NCBI RefSeq assembly: GCF_000165425.1
Contig: NW_001799288.1
Coordinates: 275,067 to 339,066 of the forward strand
Source of the DNA: Paramecium tetraurelia
Taxonomy: Eukaryota > Ciliophora > Oligohymenophorea > Peniculida > Parameciidae
Direction: 5' to 3'
Length of the DNA stretch: 64,000 nt
The translations under genes were made by a program, and so were the position numbers. A model generated the notes under the pieces. That model had not been told where the DNA came from, did no database searches, and saw only the letters and a program-made list of their open reading frames with translations. The first letter of the stretch is position 1; every line of letters begins with the position of its first letter. Of this stretch, positions 25,472-37,891 are shown piece by piece.

Positions 25472-26068
25472 TCATCTAAAATGATTGTCTACTCGAGTAA
25501 TTAAGCTAAGCATGATGTCTGTTACTTCCGGGTAGAAATTCATGTCTTCCAAAAAATTTTTTATTTCGTCACTTTGACTTTAACACAGAATGCTATCCTC
25601 TACAACGTAATTCAGATGTTGATAGTTACTATAAAATAAACAAGATGTATACCTTCCAAGGATTAAGTCCCAATTATATCGTAAAAACTTATAATACCTA
25701 TTTTTTACAGCATTTTAACTTCTATCCAAAAAAAACTAAGAAATTATTTAAAACCTTGGGCCATGTTCAATTACGAGATTTAAGATTTTTTCATCTTCTT
25801 CGAAAGTAAATGGAGTGTGTTTTTCGAAGACGAGATTTTTTCTGTTCATTTTTTTTCTTTTCTTTGTATGAAAATCACATTTTTTTCTCTTTGTGATTCT
25901 TTTTTTACTTTTTGGAAGACTATCTAGAACTTAATCCAAACTATCTGTTTAAGAAGGTAGTGGCCCATCTAAATACATGAGAATCGGAGGATTTTCATTG
26001 GATGTTTCATCAAATTCCTTCGATAATAGAGAATATGAAATTTCATCGAAAGATTTTGTTTTTTACAT
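25472..26068 (-). CDS. Myb/SANT-like DNA-binding protein, copy A
   Basis: About 190 residues. It has an acidic N-terminus, a basic stretch (KSKKRITKRKKCDFHTKKRK), then one Myb/SANT-type domain: FTFEEDEKILNLVIEHGPRF, then AVKNRYYKFLRYNWDLILG. The domain has the E-E-D start, the K-N-R-Y-Y third helix and spaced aromatics of Myb repeats. One intron (25629-25652) falls right after the codons for LILG, at the same place and phase as in two paralogs in this window (27781-28353 and 48921-49684). A nuclear transcription-factor role is inferred from the domain plus the basic cluster; targets are unknown. Confidence 0.8.
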
Positions 26069-27780
26069 CTCAAATATAAATAAAATTAAGTAATATTTGT
26101 TAAAAGCTTAAATACCATAAATATTAAGATTTTAAACAAATTTCAAATATTAATTTTTACAAGCTCTCTTCAGTTGGTAAAGAATTTTATTAATTAAATT
26201 GAATTTATATAACTTTTAGAAGATAATTTATATATAGCTGAAGCGGTAGACACTCAATTAATCGAATTAAATAGGAATTTTAGTGTTGATTTTATTAATT
26301 AAACATATCAGTAAATTTTATTAAAAAGAATTTAATCTATATTTTTTCTCCAAATGTTAAATTGTAAAAAGACTCCACAAAAACATTCAAATCTGATATT
26401 CAAAATTTTATTAACTGAAGAGCTTTTAGTTTAATTTGTAAATTAATTCAATAAGCAGCCAATTTAAATTTATTAATAAATTATAATCGTATATATATTT
26501 ATAACGATTTAATATCGACATGATAAACTCCGTTAAATATGATCTATGAAAATAAAGTAATTTAATCTATAAATTCAGAGGTAATTTTTTCAACTAATAA
26601 AATTTAAAAAATATTCTGTTGATGCTAAATATTTTCTTTTTCTTGATGGGATATTCTAGTTCTTGAAAAATAAAAAAAATCCTTAAAGTTGTGTTTTATA
26701 AAGAATTTATGAAACAAACTATGTCTATGTCAACTAGAACTATAAATCAGATTAATATAGTTTATCCTTTATACATTGTGATCGATAGGTAATTTGGAAT
26801 TTTCTTATTTTTCTATTGTAAATTGAAGTTATATAGGCTTATTAATCATAAAGTAATCCAATTAACACATTTTATTGAATATATTATTCTAAAATATCCT
26901 TCAAATATACTACTATTTATCTTCATTATTGATAAAAATAAACCAAAAGGGCAAAATTTTTGATTTTTACATAAAATGCACCTTATTTAAATTAAACAAT
27001 CATTATTATTCTAATAGAAAAATTAAGTAATATGATGTATTATTCTCAATAAACATCATGGGATCAGAAAGATCAACTAAATTATTGTTTTCTTTTAAAG
27101 ATTAATTAAATAATGATCTTATTTGCTCCATTTGAATATTGATTTGGACATATTTAGGAATCTTAATTAATTTGTTTGGAGAATGTAATGGCTTAAAATC
27201 ATATTATTATTTTTCTTCTTAAATAATATATAATAAATTAAAATATTTATATAGGAGATAAGTTAATCTATAATAAATAATAGAAGTTTTTTGAATTTAA
27301 ATACATAATTCAAAGCTTTTAAGTGCCAAATCAAAGCAAATTTTGATGTAATACAGGAGTGGAGATTATTTCTTTTGGGATATCCTGTAAAACGAACAAT
27401 TTTTTTTAATAAAAAAGTGAAAAAACGCTTTAAAAAAATAAAATTAATCGAACAAGTCTTTATTTTAAAATGGTTGATTGAGAAAACTAAGCAAGAGGTT
27501 TAGGAAATTGAGTTTTCTTTATTTTATATTTATAAATATCAATTGAGAATAGTTATGCGGGAATAAAATAAAAACCTTGAGATTTTGATCTAGAAGTTAT
27601 AAAATCCTCATTTCTTATTTTAGTACATTATCTAATTTTTTTAATTAGTATTGAATTATACTTGATATAGGTAGAGTCCTTTAATTAAAATATATTTGTA
27701 AAAAATGATAACTGAACAAATTATATTGGACACTTATACGTGAAATAATAAATAAATATTCACAACTCTTAATTCTAACC
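26069..27780. other. Long AT-rich gap with one minus-strand ORF remnant
   Basis: Mostly featureless. A minus-strand frame ending at TGA 27000-27002 reads as protein for about 65 codons up to roughly 27200 (KLIKIPKYVQINIQMEQI, NNLVDLSDPMMFIEN), without a start codon. It may be the last exon of an unseen gene or a relic. Confidence 0.35.
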
Positions 27781-28353
27781 TCAGATTTAGACATTGATTT
27801 TTTGATTTCTGAAAATCTAAGTTTCATCTCTATAATTTATTTGGTTAACATTTTCAATTTTGGACCCTGTGTCTTCATTAAGATAAGCATATGATCTTTA
27901 TTAGATTAATATTTACTCTCCTAAAACGGAATCCCATTTATATCGTAGCATTTTATAATATCTATTTTTAACCATATTGATAGTTTTTGTTGGGAAAAAT
28001 TTAGCTATTTTCATAAACTTAGGCCCAAAATGAAGGACATAGAGTAATATTGATTAGTCCTCTTATGGGGAGAATGGGATGGATTATTAAACTTTCTCTA
28101 TCTACTTGGTTTATATTAATTTTTACCTAATTCTTTGACTATCTTCTCTTCCTCTTCTTAACAACATCAGATTATTTCTTTCTCTTTTTTCTTGGCTTTT
28201 TCAACCCTAAGATTGGATAATCATTATTGCAATAACAATTGTTTTACTAAAGATTGATTTCATCATAGTCTTTTTAAGCAGCTATTCATGTAAATTTGAA
28301 TATTTACAGATTTATGGGTACTCTACTATGCTCTCTTATAAAAAAATGGACAT
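27781..28353 (-). CDS. Myb/SANT-like DNA-binding protein, copy B
   Basis: Paralog of the copies at 25472-26068 and 48921-49684. Introns 28282-28307, 28102-28126 and 27896-27916. The N-terminus is Asn/Gln-rich, then comes a strongly basic linker (LKKPRKKRKKQSDVVKKRKR), then the domain: FSPQEDQSILLYVLHFGPKF, a central FPTKTINM, and KNRYYKMLRYKWDSVLGE. The last intron interrupts just after LG, in the same codon position as in the other two copies. Start at ATG 28353 (MSIFLQES), chosen because it gives one uninterrupted spliced frame. It is divergent from the anoctamin gene starting 548 nt away, so the two may share a promoter region. Confidence 0.8.
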
Positions 28354-28900
28354 TTATGATTCTTAGAAGAAAATGAGTGGGGATTCAAGATTCTCTTAAA
28401 ATTTTGTAACTATTTCTACCTTAATAGATAATGTGGGCATTTTCATGTAGCATAGTGGGTCTAAGTAAATTGTAAGAACTAATATTTTATTAAAATTTGA
28501 ACTTTTTATCTTTAACTTTGATTCTATTTTATACTAAAACTGATTATTAAGATTTTTGTGAATAATTATTGATAAACCATAAAATATTAAAGTTTAATTA
28601 TTTTTAATTGCATTATCATTTATTATCCTTATTAATCAATAAGTAAAATTAAGTACCTGACATATTTTTATTTAACATAAACTGAATTCCAATCTCTTCA
28701 AAAGTTAGATGGAGTATCATGTCTAATTCAACAACTCTTATGGAAATATCAAATTAATCATACTTTTCTCAAAAAGGCAATAGAACCCTAAAATTTAATG
28801 TATTAGAGGAGAAACCTAATCAGCAATTCTGAGTGAAAAGTTGATATCAGTTGAAAGAATTGAAATTTAAATTATAAATATAAATATTTTATATATTTTC
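28354..28900. promoter_or_regulatory. Divergent promoter region (Myb copy B / anoctamin)
   Basis: 547 nt between head-to-head start codons. It is inferred to hold both promoters from the gene layout only; I see no specific element and no coding frame. Confidence 0.4.
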
Positions 28901-31900
28901 ATGTCTTCTCATGATGTCTATTAAAGAAAAGATTATCTAAATAGAAAATCAACGATAATTATACCAAAGAAATCGCGATTTGATAAGAAATGCGAAGTTT
29001 TGTAGAAGCACTTAGAAATATATAAAACATTTATAAAAACATTGTTAGGATTTGAGTTAGAGGAAGATGAAGACCTCAATTATAATTGCATACTCATGAA
29101 CTTCAAGAAGGAACTCAAAGAAGCTATGGAAATATTCCCTGACTGCGTGATAAGGTTTCACTATCAATCATAATTTTAATTAGTTTAATAAACCCAGACT
29201 TTAAATAACAGAATGAGAATCAAAATTAATATTTGGTTAATACAAGCATTGAATTGTTTGAATTACTATAATCAGGATTGAGAATAAATTAGAAATCATT
29301 AGAGGATCTATTATTATTGAAAGCTATTGAGTCAATCTATTTTAATTTGCCTGTATATGATCATTATTATCACAAAAAAAAGGAATCCACGGCTATTTTT
29401 ACTGAAGATAATCAAGAATAAAGAAAGTTAAGGGATAAAGAAAACCAAAAACAAATTTTATTAGCAGACAAATCAGACATTAGGTATAATCAAATTGACA
29501 AAAATGGTACTTAAACATAATTAGATAGAAATAATTAAAAACTACGTATCTTAATTAGAAAAATAGTTTCATAATTTCCTTTAATAAGATATACATGCAA
29601 ACATAATGGATTGTTTAACTTTAAATTTTAAGGAATTGAAACAGACACCATTAAGAAGATGGAAAGGAGGTCAATTTTTGGAGAATCAAAATGATTTGTG
29701 GCTTAGATCAAGTTCTCCTACTCAAGATGTCTCTACTTTGATTAGAAATGCCTTGATTATTAAACTGAATAAAGTAGGGTTTAATGTTCAATCATTTATA
29801 TCTGAAGATGGCCAAAAGTTCTTTGTGATGCTTAATATGCAAGATTCAAACCTTAAAATAGTTGCTGATTAAGGCCATGTATTAAAATAATTGAATTTTT
29901 GGTTTACAGATTTGTTTTCCTTAGAGCCAGTCGACAAATCGTTTAGACCATTAAGAATTAACAATAGACTGTGGAAGCCTTAGGATTACGAGGTTTCAGA
30001 TTTGTTCTTGTATTTAAAGCCATAAATGATTAAATTAATTTAACAAATAAATTTTAAAAGAATAGCTAGAGAAACAAATCAAAGTTCAATTAATTCATAA
30101 TTATTTGAATATGGAAAATTGGATTTTAGTGAGAAAGACGATGGTCCAACTGATGAAGAATGGATCGCCTATCATAAATATTTGACTCACTTAGAAAAAT
30201 GTATTAGACAATTTAGATAGAGTTAGTTGATAGATAATGAATTAGCTGCTTTACTAAATAAATAAATAACTCCTCTGTAAATTTATCAGAAACGAAATTA
30301 ATCCAATAAAGAAATTCAAAATTTGAATTACTAAAATTTGCATGAGCCTAGATATTATGAGCATCTGGAAATTATTAATCAAATTGAGAAATAAGCAGAA
30401 AGAGTTATGGATGAATTTTCTAATTTTTAATTTTCATTACAAATTCCCAAAGTAAAGGCACTAAAATTATTGAAAAAAGAATCAGTTTCTTTGAATTATC
30501 TCTACTCATTTTAAGAGGCTCTTAGAGTTGCAAATGGGGAGTAAATTAAATTATATAACTTATGGGAAAGATCAGAAATGCCACCATTTGATATGTATCA
30601 TCCTTATCAAATGCCTAACAAATAAAATACAAAAACATAATAAGCAAAATAAGAATTAAGCTGGACGAAATATGTTAAGAATGAGAACAATGAGATATCA
30701 CTATTTTCATCTTAAGAGAGATTAAAATTAGTTTATCAAAAAGTGTTCCAAGAAATAGATCTCAGTATAATGCATTAATTAGGTATCATTAGATAGATAT
30801 TCTGTCTAAATGATAATTATGAATTATTTGGATAATGTAGTAACATATAGGCTTAGATAACTTTGGACACAAGATTTTTTAAGAAGAAGTCATTCTAATT
30901 GATAGATGAATGGAAACTTGATTATTTGAGACCTTGGATTAGTCCTTGTGATTTAATTTGTGGATATTACGGAGAAAAGATTGGTCTCTATTTTTACTTC
31001 ATGAGCTATTTTACTGAAATGACTACTCCCATTGCTATATCAGGTCTTGCATGTAGTTTGATCTAATGGATAATCTGGGATAATGAAAGTGACTTTTATA
31101 TTTTGATTACTATGATATTTGCCTTTGTTTAAATATAATGGAGTAATGTCTTTACAGATTTATGGAAATAAAAACAAATCTTTTTTAATTTAAAATATGG
31201 TTAAAATAACTAAGATTAATAATAAGTTTAAAGATCGAAATTTAAAGGCAAACACATAAGATCTTTAGTTAATGACTAATTAAACTCTATTGAAGTATTA
31301 TTTGGTGAGTATTTGAAAAGAACCTTGATTAGCTCTATGTTACTGTTTATTTTTATATTATTTTATATCGGTATCATAGTCTCCTTATTCGTATTTACAG
31401 TCTATTTGCACAACAAATACTCAGAGGAACTTAAATAGATGGATGTTGCTACAATAGAAGTCACATCTGCTGCAGCTATGAATTTCATAGCTTAATAGCT
31501 TTTTGATATTATCTTTGATAAAATTTCTAGTTAATTAACCGAATATGAGAATTACAAAACAGTTGATGCATATGAAACAAGCTTTGTATTAAAAAAATTT
31601 ATTTTTTAATTTTTCTCTTATATTGCTCCACTTTTATTTTTAGATTACTTGAATAGACCATTAAATTTGTATTGTTCAATAACAAATTGTGAAAGACATG
31701 TTAAGTATTACTTTTCAACAATAGTTATTTTGATTTTGTTTAAGTAAATTGTGAAATTTGGTATTTTTTTATTTAAATTAACAAAAATTAAAATAAAATG
31801 TTATGATTACAATGAAAATGAAATAATGGATTTTGTTGAAGAGTAATCATCAAGATAACCTTACTCTGAAGATTTCGAGAGATATGGCACAATGCAGGAT

Positions 31901-33289
31901 TATATGGAATTATTTGTACTGATATCTTTTTTAAGTATTTTTGGATATACATTTCCATTTAGCTTTTTCATTTTATGGATTTCAAATATAATGTAAATAT
32001 AAGTTAAGAAAAACACATTCCTTTATTATATACAAAGACCATGGCCTAAAAATGAATTTTCTTTAGGAATCTGGAATAATTTTCTAGAAGTTATCAGTTT
32101 ACTTTGTCTGTTAACAAATACTGGTGTTATTACAATTTAATATAATAAAAAATATGGCTACGAAATTATTTTAGTATTTTTGTCTATTTTAATATTTAAT
32201 TGCTTTGGGAAATTCTTTATTGGTGTAATATTTGGATAAATACCCGACGCTTTGAGTGATTTAATGAAGAGACATAAATATTTGATAAAAGCAACTATTC
32301 AAAATAAAATTAAAGAAGGAAAATCTTAAGAAAATAAAGATGCTTTAAAAAGATTTCCTATTTTGAAGGTTTATGGCACATTAAACTCTGCTGAATCAGG
32401 AAAATTTGAAACAATAAGTTCCGATGATGAATTACATGATCATTATGAAATCCCAGAAGTCAAAGAAAAAGTAAACCTTATTAAAGTGGAATTATATACA
32501 AAAAACTTAGATAAATAGTATTTAGGAGAATTTTAATTTACTAAAATTCTTGAGTATTTTAGTTAAAGGGAATAAAATTGGGCTTTCAGATGTGTATTTA
32601 AGGATTAAACAGAAAAATAAAAGCTAAGGTTACTATTAAAAATTTATTCATTATTATACAAAGCATAAGTCTTAACAAAATATAGATAACTTTGGACTGA
32701 TGTGAGAGTATCTCAAAGATTCATTCACATGAGAAGGAAGATAATTTAATTAAGAAATTTAGATTATAGAAGATATTTGATATACTCCTCAAAACTCAAT
32801 TAAATGAAAACTTATTATGATGAAAAAGCTCAGCAAAAATTTAGAAAGGATTTTCAATTAATTGGATAAGCGAAGGATGAAAATGGAGATGAAAATATAG
32901 AATATACAAATTTAGTTAAGAAATAACAGAAATATGTTGAGAAACATGCTTGGTTAAATACAAGAAAAGTGGTTATGTTTAAACTAAAAGCATTGACTTT
33001 TAAAGGATTTAGAAAGCAAGTCATCAAGAAACCATCTTTATAATTAATTTAAGAGTTTTATAAAATTACTTAAATTATCGAAGATCTTGAACCAGAAAAT
33101 CCTCTGTAACCATAATTAGATTCTTAAATTGATTATTCCACGCTAGATAAAACACAATTCATCGATTTTATTGAGATTTTCAATCATATAGAATTAAAGT
33201 AATAATAAAATTTTAATTTTAAGATAAAAAGTTTAATGGTTTTTACCTCTCAGTTCTAAAAGAAATAATTCATCAAATTATTATGTTGA
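28901..33289 (+). CDS. Anoctamin/TMEM16-family membrane protein, extended
   Basis: About 1445 residues with introns 29155-29183 and 29507-29528. The anoctamin core starts at YYGEKIGLYFYFMSYFTEMT, which matches the family's Y-x-GEK-x-x-YF signature before TM1. About eight hydrophobic segments follow (for example LISSMLLFIFILFYIGIIV, FVLISFLSIFGYTFPFSFF, IILVFLSILIFNCFGKFF). Family members are calcium-activated chloride channels or lipid scramblases; which applies here cannot be read. The protein is far longer than the usual roughly 900-1000 residues: about 650 residues precede TM1 and about 300 basic, helical residues follow the last TM. It ends at TGA 33287-33289, only 4 nt before the next start codon. 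One extra base near 33256-33262 would fuse the two into one protein. Confidence 0.85.
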
Positions 33290-33293
33290 GGAA

Positions 33294-36200
33294 ATGAAAT
33301 CAGCTGAATATAAAAATATAGTTGATTAATGCAAGGATTCTTCTATTTTTTAGAAAACTACAATTTTTCTTGAAGACATAATACTCTAATATTTCTAAAT
33401 AGAGTAATTTCCTATTCCATAAATCTAATTCATCAAGTATATGCATGACAATATCTGGATAGTCAAACTTGGTTAATCAGATGTAATTTCCTTGTTGCAG
33501 TTCTTCTAAATAAAACATGGAGAATAGATTCATCTACAAAAGTATACCGATAATCACGAAGGTATATTATATACTGAAAGCAAGACCTATTATAGAATGG
33601 TCAATCTTGTTGATCAGATAGATGACTTTTATATTAAGGGTTACTGTATTTGTATTTATAATGCTTTCGAACCTAGAAGTTTCTTGCAAGTATTAAAATA
33701 TCGAAAAACTTATGGAATACCTTATTCCGAGGCAGAAATAAAATAATTTCTCCATGCTGCCTTAAATCTATTGAAAGTTGCTGATTTTAAAAGCTTGTCT
33801 AGTAGAAATATTTTCTTAATCAGAGGAGAGTATCATATTTTAAATTCAATGACGAAAAACCATTCTTTTTTTGAATTGGGGAAAATTGTTTTATCAATGA
33901 TATATTTAGAGGAGATAGATGACATAAAACCATATTTTGAAAAGTTGTAACATCCTTTGAAATGGCTGATTAATGAATTATTATTTTTAGAAGATAATCT
34001 TCAAAAACTTTAAGATTTTATTCAAAAGTAATACTGCTTTACTGATATTAAATTTGAAATTGAACAACAATAGAAGCAACAGTAAACCTAAGGATTAAAT
34101 TACTAAGCATTTACATGGTCAATGCTTCACAAAGTAAATTTAAATTATAGAATGAAATAATTTAATGATACTTTGCATTTAACTTAAGAATTTGAAGATT
34201 ATATAAGGAAAGAGGTTTTTGAAATTCACGCTAACACATTTTCTTATTTTTGTATCCACTTAATAGAAGATTTAAATTCATATTTGTTATCATCACATTC
34301 CCTCAAAAGAAATCTTGACTTGATATTAATATATTACTATTAGATAGCAACAAAGCTTCAATTAAAATATGATGTATCTAAGTAATTGAATTATATTATC
34401 GAAAATCTAAAATAGCTATCATTTGAATTAAAAATCATTATAAAGTAACTGACTTCAAATATCAATGTTGCGAATTTAAATCAAACAGAATAATGTATAA
34501 TTCTTAAAACAATATAGGGTGATACAGATCAATTTTCATAATTATTATCTAAGTCAAGATAATCGTTGCTTTAATAATTAAGAAAAAATCTAAATCTTAT
34601 AGACAATATATTGGTGTTTGAATAACAAGTAAATCGATTTTTAAATTAATTCTATGCACTATTTACTTTGTAATAATATTTTTTAGAGCACTATGAATTT
34701 GCAAAATTAACAATTTCTACAGTAATTGAAACCTAACAAAAAATAATGCATAAATAAAAGTTACCTGAAATTTTAAGTGAAGCCTAAGAGTTAAGTCCAA
34801 GTCAATTTAACTTTGATTAATTAAGTCCTGGAATGGAAAGGGAAGAATAAGAAATAATTCAGGAGGATATATGGGTTTTTAGCATACATTAAGAAATAAA
34901 ATAAAATCCTTTATATGCTATCTAGTATATATATTATCTCTACTTACAAGTAATTATACTACACGATTGTAAAAATGAGTTATTTATCATAAAATAATAA
35001 GAGTTTATTGATTACAACTTTAAAGATATTCCATCATACACTTATTTTCAGTAATTGATTTCATCCTTAAAAATTGATTTTGAAATTAATTCAAAAAATG
35101 AACAATTTTATTAGGAAGAATCTAAATGTGAACTTGGATAGTACAATGTTTTATGGATTAAAGCAAAAATCGAAAATAAATAATATGAATAATCATAACT
35201 TGAAGAATCTACTAATTTAGAGTTTAATTGGAGACAAATATTTTCATATAATAATTTAAAATGTAGTGCTAAAAACAAAAGAGTTCTGCTTTATATCTTG
35301 AATCAACCTTCAACTAATGAGTAAATGAAAATTCTATTGAATATCAGAGTCATTCATTTCCTTCTAAAATTGTGTGACTATTGTCCCACTAATCAGAAGT
35401 TAAGAATAAATATCTTGAACAAAGAATAATTAGGGGAACAAAATTTAGAAAACTAATCAAAAATCTTATAATTACAATCATTACACAAGCAATATGCTTA
35501 AGGAGTAAGGATAGATTATTTTTCTAACTAAAATAATGAAAGCTCATCATGGTTATTTCATTAGGGGCTTTTACCTTTAAGAATCTTTATCTATTAGTCT
35601 TATTGTTACACCTTTTCTAAAAGACACTTTGAAAATATTACTACTTATATCAATTACAAGGAGGATATATTCACTTAAATATCACAATTAATGATTTAAG
35701 GAGACTCAATCTTCTATAAAGCAAAGAATTATTAGATTCTTCAAATACCTATTGACAATATGCTAATTAATATTCAGTCTGATTATTTTAGCTATCATTA
35801 ATATTTTTTGACTCAAACTAGAATAATGTTACAATAAAAAAAGAAACTAATGGATATTTATAAAAGTTTTGAGCAATACATGAACGAAATGTTTAAAAAC
35901 TCCGTATTCATTTTGGGGTTAATATAGATATACTACGAATTCGAAGAAATAGATATGGCGAATTTAATGATTTCTTTTACTAAAAAATTAATAGAAAATA
36001 ATGCTATTATTTTAAATGATTAACATGAAGGATTTTTAAAAGATTTACATATAGTAGAAGCTGTTATCAAATAAAAAGGCTAATAGTTGATTAAAAGTCC
36101 ATATAATAGACTCTACCATAGAAATGACTTCATAGATTATTTTGATGATGAAACCTTGAATGCAAGATATTTTCTTTTTAATCTACCTTATTACTTTAAT

Positions 36201-37803
36201 ATCAAATTTTCGCAATCTATTATGGATGACTTCTTAGTTGTTAACTTTTTAAAGCTGTCTCCAACTTTGTAATAAATATTTAAAACTGCTCATTGCTCAG
36301 TCAAAGCAGAATGTGGAGATGAAGAAATCTTAACCTAATTAAAGATGTATTATTATATATTATTGTAGAGTATCAGAATATAAATTTATTGAAGGATGTT
36401 TAACATGGGCCTTTCATAATCATTTCATGTGTAGATACTATTTATACATGATAGATATGGAAAAGGCATATGATTATTCAATTTTATTGTTGTCTTATTT
36501 ATTTTAACTTGATCTTCAGCAAGGTTTTTATATAAAGGAGAATAAAATTGGATATAAATATCAATATGTAATATTCATCATAATTTAAATTTAGACATGT
36601 GTTCAGTCAGAAAAGAATATTATCAAAAAAATATGCCAGCCTAAACCGATTCTAATTACAGAGTCAATTGAAGATGATCTATTTGATAATGTAATTGATG
36701 AATTCTTTATTATGGAATGCATAATAAATCATCTAGAAATTCTATCAAAAAGCAAATTTTAAATTCCATCTCTAAGTATTTTACTCTAATTTCAACTGAA
36801 ATTATAAATTCAAAGACATAAAATCTAATTCTGGAATGTTCTTGCTCATTTTTTACAAAGAATAGCAAAAGAGAATTTAATTCCTGATATATTATCACAG
36901 CTTCAGGAAGTCAAAAAAGAGCGACTTCAGGAACTAAAGGAGATTAAGAAATAAATTAAAAAGAAAAGAAATGCAAAAATTTTACTAAGAGAAATTACTT
37001 AATAGGAATTTGATGAATTTGATTATCAAAATAATCTAATTACATTTTAGTTTAACATCTACAAATTAGATGAAAATTCAAACGATAAATTATTTATACT
37101 GTTCTCTTGTTAAGCTGCCGATAGAGCCTTAACAGGATATTCAAATTAATGTAGAGATAAAACAAAAACAAATAAATTTCAAATGAGTTAGTTGAAACTA
37201 TTGTTAGTGTAGAACTATATATGGTTGAATCAAATTGGAAATGCTACAACAACATTAAGTGATGTTGAGGATTTAATGGTAGAATGGTTTGGTAAGATCA
37301 AGCATCCATTAAAGGGCCTCTATTTTTATAATTTTGGATTAATTAAGATTTCGTTTTATCAACAAATCCTTAAGACATTGGAAATATTTATTGAGGCAAA
37401 TGCATTCAATTTAATGGAGATGAGATTAATAATTTAAGGATTGACAGTTATGAAACCTTTATTATGGAGACATATAGATATGTTCAATGCAGGCTAAATA
37501 TAAAGTTTGATTCCTTTTTTTAAAAACTACATGTTGGAAGTTGGAGATGAATCCATTTTCGACTGTCCAAAAACGCATTATTCAGTGAATGATGCTGTAA
37601 TAATTTTAGATGGAGTTTTGTAAAGTAATATGGCATATGATTTATCAGGAATAACAGAATTTATTGATGTAAGTTTATTAGTTCTTATATATTAGGCTGA
37701 AAACTGTTTTAAATTGTTCGAGACAGATAATTTCCTAACCAAAGAGATATCAAATTTGATCTTCAAAATTTAGAATGAGAAATTGAAAAAATAGGGAACT
37801 TGA
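33294..37803 (+). CDS. Large protein of unknown type, possibly the C-terminal part of the anoctamin
   Basis: Reading from ATG 33294 (MKSAEYKNIVDQ) gives 1476 residues with introns 36369-36393, 36568-36594 and 37669-37695, ending at TGA 37801-37803. It is rich in helix, Leu, Ile, Tyr and Gln and has no clear TM cluster, signal peptide or repeat that I recognise. A stretch near residues 110-200 (ICIYNAFEPRSFLQVL ... SLSSRNIFLIRGEYHIL) vaguely recalls a degenerate protein-kinase lobe, but catalytic motifs are missing. The last 400 residues include a coiled segment (LQEVKKERLQELKEIKKQ). The upstream frame reads naturally into this ORF (KRNNSSNYYVEE) if one base is removed near 33260. The ORF is certain to be coding; whether it is a separate gene is open. 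Confidence 0.7.
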
Positions 37804-37891
37804 TTTGTATTGATTGCTTAAGGTTTTAATATTATTTCAAATGAGGAAATGAAACTTGTTATTTTAATATTTTATTATTAATATAATTAAA

